Positions 57,605 to 64,000 of a DNA stretch of 64,000 nt are shown one piece after another (position 1 is the stretch's first letter; each line of letters opens with the position of its first letter). The DNA is from Streptacidiphilus jiangxiensis. GTDB taxonomy: Bacteria; Actinomycetota; Actinomycetes; Streptomycetales; Streptomycetaceae. The stretch lies in the NCBI RefSeq assembly GCF_900109465.1, contig NZ_FOAZ01000001.1:509926-573925 (forward strand), given 5' to 3'. The translations under genes were made by a program, and so were the position numbers. Under the pieces are notes generated by a model. That model was not told where the DNA came from. It worked only from the letters and a program-made list of their open reading frames with translations, and did not search any database.

Positions 57605-57640
57605 GCGAGCGGAGACCGCCTGGGGGCGGCCTCCGCTCGC
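57605..57640 (+). terminator. Terminator after the secreted protein gene
   Basis: A 16-base stem with one mismatch (GCGAGCGGAGACCGCC at 57605-57620 with 57625-57640), loop TGGG, 44 bases after the stop. It also serves the convergent gene that ends at 57678. Confidence 0.75.
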
Positions 57641-57677
57641 TGCGTTCTCCGGGTTGTGCCGGGTGTGCCGGTACGTC

Positions 57678-58232
57678 TCAGACGCGGACCAGCACACCGC
57701 GGACGGCGGTGCCGTCCGGGAGGGTCCAGCCGCCCGTGACGGTGCCGAGGGCGTCCGCGGGCACCTCCCCGGGCGTGGGAACGCGCACCACGGCGAGGGT
57801 CAGCTCCGCCGGGGCCTCCTCGGCCAGGGCGCTCGCCACGGTCGGGTCCACGGTGTCGCTCTCGCTCTGCGCCTGCGGCACCGCGCCGCCGCGCAGCAGG
57901 GCGGTCAACTGCGCCTGCAGCACCGGGTCGTGGATGCCGTCGTAGATCCAGCGGGTGCCGAGCACGCCATGCTCGGTCGTGCCGATCAGGGCGTGCTCCG
58001 CGCCCTCCAGCGGCGCACCCCGGTAGGTCATCGGCACGTGGTACGCCACCGGCCCGTCGGTGACCACCATGAACTCGATGCCGACCTCGCCCTCCGGGTC
58101 GTCCAGCCGGAACCCGCCGGCCTTCTGCGGGTCGGCCGCCGCCCCACCCAGGTACCAGGGCTGCCGGGGGAGCCAGGCGGCGAGCAGTTCCAGCTTGGTC
58201 GGCGTCAGTGTCGTGTGGTGGACCACGGCCAT
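57678..58232 (-). CDS. Maltokinase N-terminal cap-like (CG0192-related) protein
   Basis: 184 residues. The sequence TLTPTKLELLAAWLPRQPWY, then GGFRLDDPEGEVGIEFMVV, VAYHVPMTYRGAPLEGAEHA and LIGTTEHGVLGTRWIYDGIH is that of the cap domain found at the N-terminus of actinobacterial maltokinases and in free-standing CG0192-type proteins. No kinase domain is attached. Role unknown; free-standing forms may sense or bind a sugar or metabolite. It lies downstream of sodN on the same strand, separated by a strong terminator. Confidence 0.75.
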   Translation of the reverse strand: MAVVHHTTLTPTKLELLAAWLPRQPWYLGGAAADPQKAGGFRLDDPEGEVGIEFMVVTDGPVAYHVPMTYRGAPLEGAEHALIGTTEHGVLGTRWIYDGIHDPVLQAQLTALLRGGAVPQAQSESDTVDPTVASALAEEAPAELTLAVVRVPTPGEVPADALGTVTGGWTLPDGTAVRGVLVRV

Positions 58233-58265
58233 GGGTGCTCCTCGGGGTAGATGCGCGAGAGGGAA

Positions 58266-58297
58266 AAGGGCCCGGCCGTCTGGACGGCCGGGCCCTT
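58266..58297 (-). terminator. Intrinsic terminator of sodN
   Basis: Perfect 15-base stem (58266-58280 with 58283-58297; AAGGGCCCGGCCGTC and complement). In the sodN direction it is followed by CTTTTCCC, a T run. One of the clearest terminators in the window. Confidence 0.88.
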
Positions 58298-58323
58298 CAC
58301 TGTGCGTGTGACGCGACGGCCGG

Positions 58324-58719
58324 TCAGGCCTTCTTCGTCTCCCAGAAGATCTTGTCGATCTCGGCGATCAGGTCGAGCGCCTTCTGGCCGGTCGCCGGGT
58401 CCGTGGAGGCCTTGGCGGCGGACAGCGCCTTCAGGGTGTCGTTCACGAGCTGGTGCAGCTGCGGGTACTTCTCGAAGTGGGGCGCCTTGAAGTAGTCGCT
58501 CCACAGAACGGAGACGTGGTGCTTCGCCATCTCCGCGCGCTCTTCCTTGATGACGGTCGCGCGGGCGCGGAAGTGCGCGTCCTCGTTGGCCTGGTACTTC
58601 TCCTGGACGGCCTTGACGGACTCGGCCTCGATACGGGCCTGGGCCGGGTCGTAGACGCCGCAGGGGAGGTCGCAGTGAGCGTGGACGGTGACCCGCGGAG
58701 CAAAGAACCGAGAGAACAT
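58324..58719 (-). CDS. sodN: Nickel superoxide dismutase
   Basis: 131 residues from ATG 58719 (GGAAGGA upstream). A 14-residue propeptide (MFSRFFAPRVTVHA) precedes the mature start HCDLPCGVYDP. His15, Cys16 and Cys20 of the precursor form the nickel hook, and the N-terminal amine freed by cleavage is itself a ligand. The rest is a four-helix bundle of normal length. It dismutates superoxide in the cytoplasm. In S. coelicolor sodN is repressed when nickel is short through Nur; I could not confirm a Nur box in the 184-base gap to sodX. Confidence 0.97.
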   Translation of the reverse strand: MFSRFFAPRVTVHAHCDLPCGVYDPAQARIEAESVKAVQEKYQANEDAHFRARATVIKEERAEMAKHHVSVLWSDYFKAPHFEKYPQLHQLVNDTLKALSAAKASTDPATGQKALDLIAEIDKIFWETKKA

Positions 58720-58903
58720 GGGAGTCCTTCCTGGTGATCGTCTTCCCAGGGAGGAGATTACCGCCGAAAGCCCGGCGGTTCGCGTCCACCCCGGAGGCTT
58801 AGGACAAAGGTCGTAGCAGTACACGCATCGGTGGTGGACTTGCCCACGGTGCTTGCGAAGATGGAACGGGACGGAGCCGCGAGCAGGGGCGAGGTTGAAC
58901 GGG

Positions 58904-59359
58904 ATGGCCGAGCGGATGGGTGACCGCGACGCGCAGGCGCAGTTGCAGGAACCCCCGGAAGGGGGACCGGTGACCGGAAAGTTCGGGGTGCTGTTGGTCG
59001 ACGGACCGTCGATGGCCCCCACCCTGGCGCACGGGGACCGGCTGCTGTGCCACTACGGCGCGCGGGTGCGCGCGGGCTCGGTCGTGGTGGCCCAGCACCC
59101 GCTTCGGCAGGATCTGCTCGTGGTCAAACGCGCGGTGGAACGCCGCGAGGCCGGCTGGTGGCTCCTCTCCGACAACAGTGCGGTCGAGAGCGACAGCCGC
59201 GACTACGGCCCGGTCCCGGACGACCTGATCCTCGGCCGGGTCCTCCTCCGCTATACCCCGAAACCCGCCTGGCTCGCCCCACCCGCCTGGTGCCGCGGCG
59301 CGCTGCGGGTCATGCCGTACGGCGTGGCGCGCCGGTTCGGGGATTTCCGCAGGGCTTGA
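58904..59359 (+). CDS. sodX: Nickel-SOD maturation protease (SodX), S26 signal-peptidase-like
   Basis: 151 residues from ATG 58904 (ATG 58916 possible). The catalytic Ser is in VDGPSMAPTLAHGDRLLCHY near residue 38, and the Lys general base in LVVKRAVERREAGW near residue 75. It lacks a clear membrane anchor, unlike ordinary signal peptidase I. It is divergent from sodN, the usual pairing, and removes the SodN propeptide so that nickel can bind. Confidence 0.93.
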   Translation: MAERMGDRDAQAQLQEPPEGGPVTGKFGVLLVDGPSMAPTLAHGDRLLCHYGARVRAGSVVVAQHPLRQDLLVVKRAVERREAGWWLLSDNSAVESDSRDYGPVPDDLILGRVLLRYTPKPAWLAPPAWCRGALRVMPYGVARRFGDFRRA

Positions 59360-59389
59360 GTCTGGCCAAAAGGCTCCGTTGCACCACCC

Positions 59390-59493
59390 GGGGGTGCGAG
59401 GAACTGCGCGACCAGCCGTCGGCATGCGGATGGTCCTCAACGCGCAGGGCCATCTGCTCGTCGGTGGTTCCTCGCGCAGTTCCCCGGGCCCCT
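59390..59493. repeat. Copy C of the dispersed inverted-repeat element
   Basis: The left arm (GGGGGTGCGAGGAACTGCGC at 59390) and right arm (GGTTCCTCGCGCAGTTCCCC ending near 59493) are imperfect complements sharing the GGAACTGCGCGA core with copies at 41 and 49 kb. The inside keeps GCGGATGGTCC and CAGGGCCATCTGC, also found in copy A. It lies between the convergent sodX and CGNR genes. Confidence 0.75.
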
Positions 59494-59507
59494 GTCGGCC
59501 ACGCCGA

Positions 59508-60077
59508 CTACGCGCTCGCGGCCTCGCGCTTGCGGGCGCGGTAGGCGGCGACGTTGGCGCGGGTGGCGCAGCGGTCGCTGCAGTAGCGGCGGCTGCGGTT
59601 GGTGGAGGTGTCCAGGTAGGCGTTCCGGCACGGAGCCGCCTGGCAGATGCCGAGGCGGTCGACCCCGTGCGCGGTGAGGTGCATCGCGAGACCCATGCCG
59701 GCCAGCGCAGCGTAGAGCGCGGTGGCCGTGGGCGCGTTCTCCGCGAGGTGCATGTGCCACAGCGGCTGGCCGGTCTCGTCCAGGTGCTCGTGGCCGGAGA
59801 TGATCGGGCTGACCGGGAACTCGATCAGCAGCCCGTTGAGCAGGTCGACGGCCCGCGACTGGTCGCCCTCCGCCGCGGACTCGAACACGGCCCGCAGTCG
59901 GGCCCGTACCGCGCGGAGCCGGGCGACGTCCGCCTCCTCGGCCAGCTTCACGCCGCGGCCGCCGGGGCTGAACAGCCGCCGGACCTCCTCGACGCTGGTC
60001 AGGGCGTCCTTGCCACGCTCCGGCTCCTCGGTGTTGACCAGCCGGACGGCGAAGTCCGCGTAGGTGGTGAGTTCCAT
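59508..60077 (-). CDS. CGNR zinc-finger (ABATE-domain) putative regulator
   Basis: 189 residues; ATG 60077 is preferred over 60086 because AAGGA precedes it at 6-7 bases. Residues 1-130 are a helical ABATE/stress-sensor-like domain (YADFAVRLVNTEEPERGKDA). The C-terminal zinc finger has GICQAAPCRNAYLDTS, then RRYCSDRCATRANVAAYRAR, with four Cys ligands and a basic helix. Family members are presumed DNA-binding regulators; targets unknown. Confidence 0.85.
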   Translation of the reverse strand: MELTTYADFAVRLVNTEEPERGKDALTSVEEVRRLFSPGGRGVKLAEEADVARLRAVRARLRAVFESAAEGDQSRAVDLLNGLLIEFPVSPIISGHEHLDETGQPLWHMHLAENAPTATALYAALAGMGLAMHLTAHGVDRLGICQAAPCRNAYLDTSTNRSRRYCSDRCATRANVAAYRARKREAASA

Positions 60078-60584
60078 GGTCGTCATCCTTGGGCCAGGGA
60101 GCTGGGTGGTGGAGCGGGATGGTGGAGCCGGGTAATGAGTCCTGCTTGTACCAGGGTATTACGGTTTCGCGGCCCGTGTGATGCACCAGACCTAGTGCTG
60201 TGACCGGCCCGGCTGCCCAGCACACCCCGAGCTGTGTCAAAATCGGCACACGGGTGACCCCCGTCAGTCGAGCAGGCCCACCGGATCGGGACCGATCCGA
60301 TGGTGCGCCGGACCGGAAGCCAGGACAGCGCTCCGGATCCATGCGCACCGTTCGCACTCCGGCCGCGCTCCGTTCGGCTTCGCATGCTCTTCTGCACCAT
60401 GTGTGCCGTCGTGACCCCGTCTGTGCGGGCGGATCTCACGACACAACGGAGGAGAAAGCCCCTTCCACCGGGACAAAAAGACGAAGCAACGGCGGCTTTG
60501 CCCCGACTAGTGTCGAGACCGGCACAGAACCGGACGCAGATCCGCTCACCCCTACCCTCACAGAACGACGACGAAGAGGTCCTC
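60078..60584. other. Gap upstream of malic enzyme
   Basis: 507 bases. Several frames stay open here, including the malic-enzyme frame back to 60300, but they lack ribosome sites and conserved sequence. I see no clear operator, hairpin or RNA. It presumably contains the promoters of both divergent genes. Confidence 0.5.
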
Positions 60585-61778
60585 GTGGCAGCCGAGATCA
60601 TCAGCCCCCGCTCCATCGACCAGGAGCCGCTCGACCCCGCCTTCGCCCTGCACCGCGGGGGCAAGATGGAGATTCGGGCGACGGTCCCGGTCCGCGACGC
60701 GGACGACCTTTCGCTCGCTTACACCCCCGGTGTCGCCCGGGTCTGCACCGCCATCGCCGAGCAGCCGGAGCTGGTCAACGACTACACCTGGAAGTCCAAG
60801 GTCGTGGCCGTCGTGACCGACGGCACCGCCGTGCTCGGCCTCGGGGACATCGGTCCCGAGGCGTCCCTGCCCGTCATGGAGGGCAAGGCGATCCTGTTCA
60901 AGCAGTTCGGCGGCGTCGACGCGGTGCCGATCGCGCTGGCGACCAAGGACACCGACGAGATCATCGAGACCGTGATCCGTCTCGCGCCGTCCTTCGGCGG
61001 CGTGAACCTGGAGGACATCTCCGCCCCGCGCTGCTTCGAGATCGAGCGCCGCCTGCAGGAGGCGCTGGACATCCCGATCTTCCACGACGACCAGCACGGC
61101 ACCGCCGTGGTCACCCTGGCCGCGCTCCGCAACGCCGCCAAGCTGACCGGTCGCACCCTGGCCGACCTGCGCGCCGTCATCTCCGGCGCGGGCGCGGCCG
61201 GCATCGCGATCGCCAAGATCCTGGTCGGCGCCGGCATCGGCGACGTCTCGCTCTGCGACCGCAAGGGCGTGGTCCACGTCGGCCGCACCGACCTGACCGA
61301 CGTCAAGCGCGAGATCGCGGAGCTCACCAACCGTGGTGGCCTGACCGGCTCGCTCACCGACGTGCTCGAGGGCGCGGACGTGTTCATCGGCGTCTCCGGC
61401 GGCACCGTGCCGGAGGAGGCCGTCGCGAAGATGGCGAAGGACTGCTTCGTCTTCGCCATGGCCAACCCGAACCCGGAGGTTCACCCGGACGTGGCGCACA
61501 AGTACGCCGCGGTCGTCGCCACCGGTCGCTCGGACTACCCGAACCAGATCAACAACGTGCTGGCCTTCCCGGGCATCTTCGCCGGTGCGCTCCAGGTGCG
61601 GGCCTCCCGCATCACCGAGGGCATGAAGATCGCCGCGGCCGACGCGCTGGCCCAGCTGGTCGGAGACGAGCTCTCCGCCGCCAAGGTCATCCCGAGCCCC
61701 TTCGACGAGCGCGTCGCCCCGGCCGTCACCAAGGCCGTTGCCGAGGCCGCCCGCGCCGAGGGCGTCGCCCGGATCTGA
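60585..61778 (+). CDS. NAD(P)-dependent malic enzyme
   Basis: 397 residues from GTG 60585, with GAAGAGG 5 bases upstream. Malic N-domain: [20 protein letters not shown] and [20 protein letters not shown] with the catalytic Tyr/Lys set; metal site in [14 protein letters not shown] ([12 protein letters not shown]). NAD-binding domain: [20 protein letters not shown] (GxGxxG-type). Decarboxylates malate to pyruvate and makes NAD(P)H. The short form lacks the phosphotransacetylase tail of MaeB. Corresponds by position to the S. coelicolor malate oxidoreductase gene. Confidence 0.93.
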   Translation: MAAEIISPRSIDQEPLDPAFALHRGGKMEIRATVPVRDADDLSLAYTPGVARVCTAIAEQPELVNDYTWKSKVVAVVTDGTAVLGLGDIGPEASLPVMEGKAILFKQFGGVDAVPIALATKDTDEIIETVIRLAPSFGGVNLEDISAPRCFEIERRLQEALDIPIFHDDQHGTAVVTLAALRNAAKLTGRTLADLRAVISGAGAAGIAIAKILVGAGIGDVSLCDRKGVVHVGRTDLTDVKREIAELTNRGGLTGSLTDVLEGADVFIGVSGGTVPEEAVAKMAKDCFVFAMANPNPEVHPDVAHKYAAVVATGRSDYPNQINNVLAFPGIFAGALQVRASRITEGMKIAAADALAQLVGDELSAAKVIPSPFDERVAPAVTKAVAEAARAEGVARI

Positions 61779-61823
61779 CGCCCGGTCGCACAGCGCCTGA
61801 GCACTCGCCCGTCGCGGAGCCCC

Positions 61824-61985
61824 AGGCCCCGCCGACCATTCCAGCCGGGCGCGCGACGCCTGGCACGCCCGCTCGCTGCGTTGCCGAAACGCCCAAGTAG
61901 CTCCGCTACGAGGGCGCTCCGGCGCCTTGCGATCGCGCGCGCCAGCCGCCGCGCGCTGATCCGGCTGGAATGGTCGGCGGGGCCT
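61824..61985. repeat. Long inverted-repeat element after malic enzyme
   Basis: The ends at 61824-61848 and 61961-61985 are perfect complements over 25 bases (left end begins AGGCCCCGCCGACCATTCCA). Further pairing continues inward imperfectly (GCGCGCGACGCCTGGC with GCCAGCCGCCGCGCGC). The centre has CGCCCAAGTAGCTCCGCTAC. The whole 162-base unit could fold as one hairpin, like a non-coding miniature element, and has no flanking coding region of a transposase. Confidence 0.75.
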
Positions 61986-62040
61986 AGATCACACTGTGGC
62001 GCGGTTCCGTGGCGGGCGAGCGCGGTTCTAGGGTCGATGC

Positions 62041-63003
62041 ATGTTCGCCGCCTATGCCGCACGTATCGCACCGGACGACCCGCTCAGTGGCCTGGAGCTC
62101 GGGGAGCGCCCCGAGCCCGAGGCCCGGCCCGGGTGGAGTGTCGTCACCGTCAAGGCCGCCTCGCTCAACCACCACGATCTGTGGTCCCTGCGAGGTGTGG
62201 GCCTGCCCGCCGAGAAGCTGCCGATGATCCTCGGGTGCGACGCTGCCGGTGTCGACGAGGACGGCAACGAGGTCGTCCTGCACTCGGTCATCGGCCAGAG
62301 CGGCCACGGAGTGGGGCCCAAGGAGCCGCGGTCGATCCTGACCGAGCACTACCAGGGCAGCTTCGCCCAGAAGGTCGCCGTGCCGACCTGGAACCTGCTG
62401 CCGAAGCCCGCCGAGCTCTCCTTCGAGGAGGCGGCGTGCCTGCCGACGGCGTGGCTGACGGCGTACCGGATGCTGTTCACCAACGCGGGGGTGAAGCCCG
62501 GCGACACGGTGCTCGTGCAGGGCGCGGGCGGCGGCGTCGCGACGGCCCTGATCGTCCTGGGCAAGGCGGCCGGCCTGCGGGTCTGGACGACCAGCCGCGA
62601 CGAGGCCAAGGGCGCGCGAGCCGTCGAACTGGGCGCGGACGCCTGGTTCCCGAGCGGCGCGCGGCTGCCGGAGCGGGTCGACGCCGTCATGGAGACGGTC
62701 GGCGCGGCCACCTGGTCCCACTCCATCAAGTCGCTGCGCCCGGGCGGGACTCTGGTCATCTCCGGCGCGACGAGCGGCCCGAACCCGCCGGCCGCGGAGC
62801 TGACCCGGATCTTCTTCCTGGAGCTGAAGGTGGTCGGCTCGACCATGGGCACGAAGGAGGAGCTGGGGCAGCTCCTGTCCTTCTGCCGGACCACGGGCGT
62901 GCGGCCGGTCATCGACTCCGTCCTGCCGCTGTCCGAGGCGCGCGAGGGCTTCGCCCGCGTCGAGAAGGGCGACGTCTTCGGCAAGATCGTGCTGAAGCCG
63001 TAG
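62041..63003 (+). CDS. Zinc-type alcohol dehydrogenase/quinone oxidoreductase family protein
   Basis: 320 residues. GroES-like N-domain (VTVKAASLNHHDLWSLRGVG, ILGCDAAGVDEDGNEV) and Rossmann domain with VLVQGAGGGVATALIVLGKA (GxGxxx, NADPH type) near residue 160. The zinc ligands of classical alcohol dehydrogenases are not evident, which favours a quinone oxidoreductase or enoyl reductase. Substrate unknown. Convergent with the PadR gene across a hairpin terminator. Confidence 0.88.
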   Translation: MFAAYAARIAPDDPLSGLELGERPEPEARPGWSVVTVKAASLNHHDLWSLRGVGLPAEKLPMILGCDAAGVDEDGNEVVLHSVIGQSGHGVGPKEPRSILTEHYQGSFAQKVAVPTWNLLPKPAELSFEEAACLPTAWLTAYRMLFTNAGVKPGDTVLVQGAGGGVATALIVLGKAAGLRVWTTSRDEAKGARAVELGADAWFPSGARLPERVDAVMETVGAATWSHSIKSLRPGGTLVISGATSGPNPPAAELTRIFFLELKVVGSTMGTKEELGQLLSFCRTTGVRPVIDSVLPLSEAREGFARVEKGDVFGKIVLKP

Positions 63004-63010
63004 CCGTGTG

Positions 63011-63039
63011 AGGGGCGCGGGGCTGAGCCCCGCGCCCCT
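63011..63039. terminator. Bidirectional terminator between the dehydrogenase and PadR genes
   Basis: A 13-base stem (AGGGGCGCGGGGC at 63011-63023 with GCCCCGCGCCCCT ending at 63039) and a loop of about 3 bases, between the convergent stops at 63003 and 63050. Confidence 0.8.
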
Positions 63040-63049
63040 GCGGATGCGC

Positions 63050-64000
63050 CTACTGCCTGCGCAGGCGGCGGGCGGCGTCCGCCAGGACCGAGCGGGCGTG
63101 CTCGAGGGAGTCCGGCGTGACACCCGCGTCCCGGGCTCCGTCGCGGACCTCGTCGCGGAAACGGTCGAGGAGGCCGGTCAGCTCGCGCAGCGGCTCGCCG
63201 GACGGGTCGACGCGGGTCCACGGCGGGAGATCCTGCGGGGTGGCCGCCGGGGCGTCCGTGGGGGCGTCAGTCGGGGCATCCGTCGAGGCGTCCGTCGGTC
63301 CGTGGGACGCGGTGGACCAACGTGAGGAGTCGGCCAGGCCGCTGAGGGTCCTGGTGAGCTCCGAGAGACCCTCGGACAGGCCGGAGGGCCAGTCGCCGTT
63401 GCGGACGTGGGTCTTGATCTGCTCACCGATCCGCTGGGCCTCGCGGCGGGCCTGCTCGCGCACCGCGTGGGCCTGCTCCTTGGCCGCGCGGGCCTCCTCC
63501 TTCGCGGAGCGGGCCTGCTCCTTGGCCTCGCGGGTCTGCTCGCGGGCCTGCTCCTTGGCCTCGCGCCACTCCTCCTTGGCCTGCTGCCAGGCCTCGCGGT
63601 CGGTGCGCCAGGTGTCGTCGCCGAAGCGGACCTGGCGGCGCGACTCCTTGGCCGCGCGGCGCATCTCCTCGCGCAGGTCCTGCGCGGAGTCTCGGACGTC
63701 CTCGCGGATCTGGTCGGCGAGCTGGGAGACGGAGTCGTGGATCTCGGCCTCCAGCTCGGCGAGCTCCGCCGCGCGGGCCTCCAGCTCGGCGTGGCCGGCG
63801 GGAGTGATCCGGTAGACCTTCCGGCCGCCCTCCATCGTGTGCTCGACGAGGCCCTCCTGCTCCAACTTGGCCAGGCGGGGGTAGACGGTGCCGGCGGAGG
63901 GGGCGTAGAGCCCGTGGAAGCGCTCCTCCAGCAGGCGTATCACCTCGTAGCCGTGGCGCGGTGCCTCGTCCAGGAGCTTGAGCAGGTACAGGCGCAGGCG
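63050..64000 (-). CDS. PadR-family regulator with long coiled coil, 5' end outside the window
   Basis: At least 316 residues; the frame is open to base 64000 (RLRLYLLKLLDEAPRHGYEV), so the start is missing. The winged-helix domain (LLKLLDEAPRHGYE, APSAGTVYPRLAKLEQEGLV, GRKVYRITPAGHAELEARA) is PadR type. After it comes an unusually long charged helix of about 120 residues with repeats of EAKEQAR, SAKEEAR and AAKEQA, probably a coiled coil, then a Thr/Asp/Ala/Pro linker (repeated DAPT) and a C-terminal helix pair. PadR proteins usually have only a short dimerisation helix, so the extension is notable. Regulon unknown. Confidence 0.88.
   Translation of the reverse strand, partial: RLRLYLLKLLDEAPRHGYEVIRLLEERFHGLYAPSAGTVYPRLAKLEQEGLVEHTMEGGRKVYRITPAGHAELEARAAELAELEAEIHDSVSQLADQIREDVRDSAQDLREEMRRAAKESRRQVRFGDDTWRTDREAWQQAKEEWREAKEQAREQTREAKEQARSAKEEARAAKEQAHAVREQARREAQRIGEQIKTHVRNGDWPSGLSEGLSELTRTLSGLADSSRWSTASHGPTDASTDAPTDAPTDAPAATPQDLPPWTRVDPSGEPLRELTGLLDRFRDEVRDGARDAGVTPDSLEHARSVLADAARRLRRQ

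Noticed and set aside
58820-58862. Possible Nur (nickel) box between sodN and sodX
   Set aside because: Two TTGC words are present but the spacing and symmetry do not fit the known box well enough to annotate.

Overview
The window is high-GC actinobacterial DNA. Gene content, GTG starts, WhiB, SodN/SodX, DasR and a SigH-type sigma factor place it in Streptomyces or a close relative (Streptacidiphilus, Kitasatospora). From memory, not from a search, the housekeeping genes follow the order of the Streptomyces coelicolor stretch from nrdAB (about SCO5225) through dasRABCD, a PdtaS-like kinase, wblE, sigH and sodN to malic enzyme (about SCO5261). Two blocks look additional to that backbone: a nonribosomal peptide locus at about 11.6-33.5 kb and a Pls-type synthetase at 43.2-47.2 kb.

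Left part (1-11.6 kb): the end of an HD-domain protein, a TPR protein, peptide deformylase, the class Ia ribonucleotide reductase operon nrdA-nrdB behind a cobalamin riboswitch, an acetyltransferase, a secreted protein, a phospholipase C-type lipoprotein, a histidine phosphatase, and a DUF3311/sodium-solute symporter pair.

NRPS locus (11.6-33.5 kb): from one divergent promoter, a leftward operon encodes a C-A-PCP-C-A-PCP synthetase, a discrete carrier protein and a lone condensation protein. The rightward operon encodes an adenylate-forming ligase, a condensation-PCP protein and a complete E1alpha/E1beta/E2 2-oxoacid dehydrogenase-like set without E3. Convergent to it lies a single 1832-residue protein of order C-A-PCP-TE-MFS, whose thioesterase has Cys in place of the usual Ser nucleophile. 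Upstream of that gene is an N,N-dimethylformamidase-beta-like protein. Adenylation pocket residues read by eye suggest Gly, a basic residue (Lys-like) and Asp.

Das region (33.5-43 kb): dasR, dasABC, a GH3 N-acetylglucosaminidase, a second dasA paralogue and a PdtaS-like sensor kinase. Sixteen-base DasR-type operators (dre) occur in the dasR-dasA gap, before the second dasA and before the kinase. They also occur in both NRPS promoters: the divergent one at 19.6 kb and the one at 33.5 kb. The most interesting hypothesis here is an NRPS locus with unusual release/export and acyl-supply machinery placed under GlcNAc/chitin control by DasR.

Right part (43-64 kb): the Pls/PosA-type synthetase, wblE with a CRP-like site upstream, a lipid kinase, sigH and its anti-sigma factor, transporters and oxidoreductases, a large secreted protein, sodN with divergent sodX, a CGNR zinc-finger regulator, malic enzyme, a zinc-type dehydrogenase and a truncated PadR regulator. 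Three copies of an intergenic inverted repeat and one 162-base hairpin element lie between these genes. All family calls come from reading motifs by eye; no database search was run.
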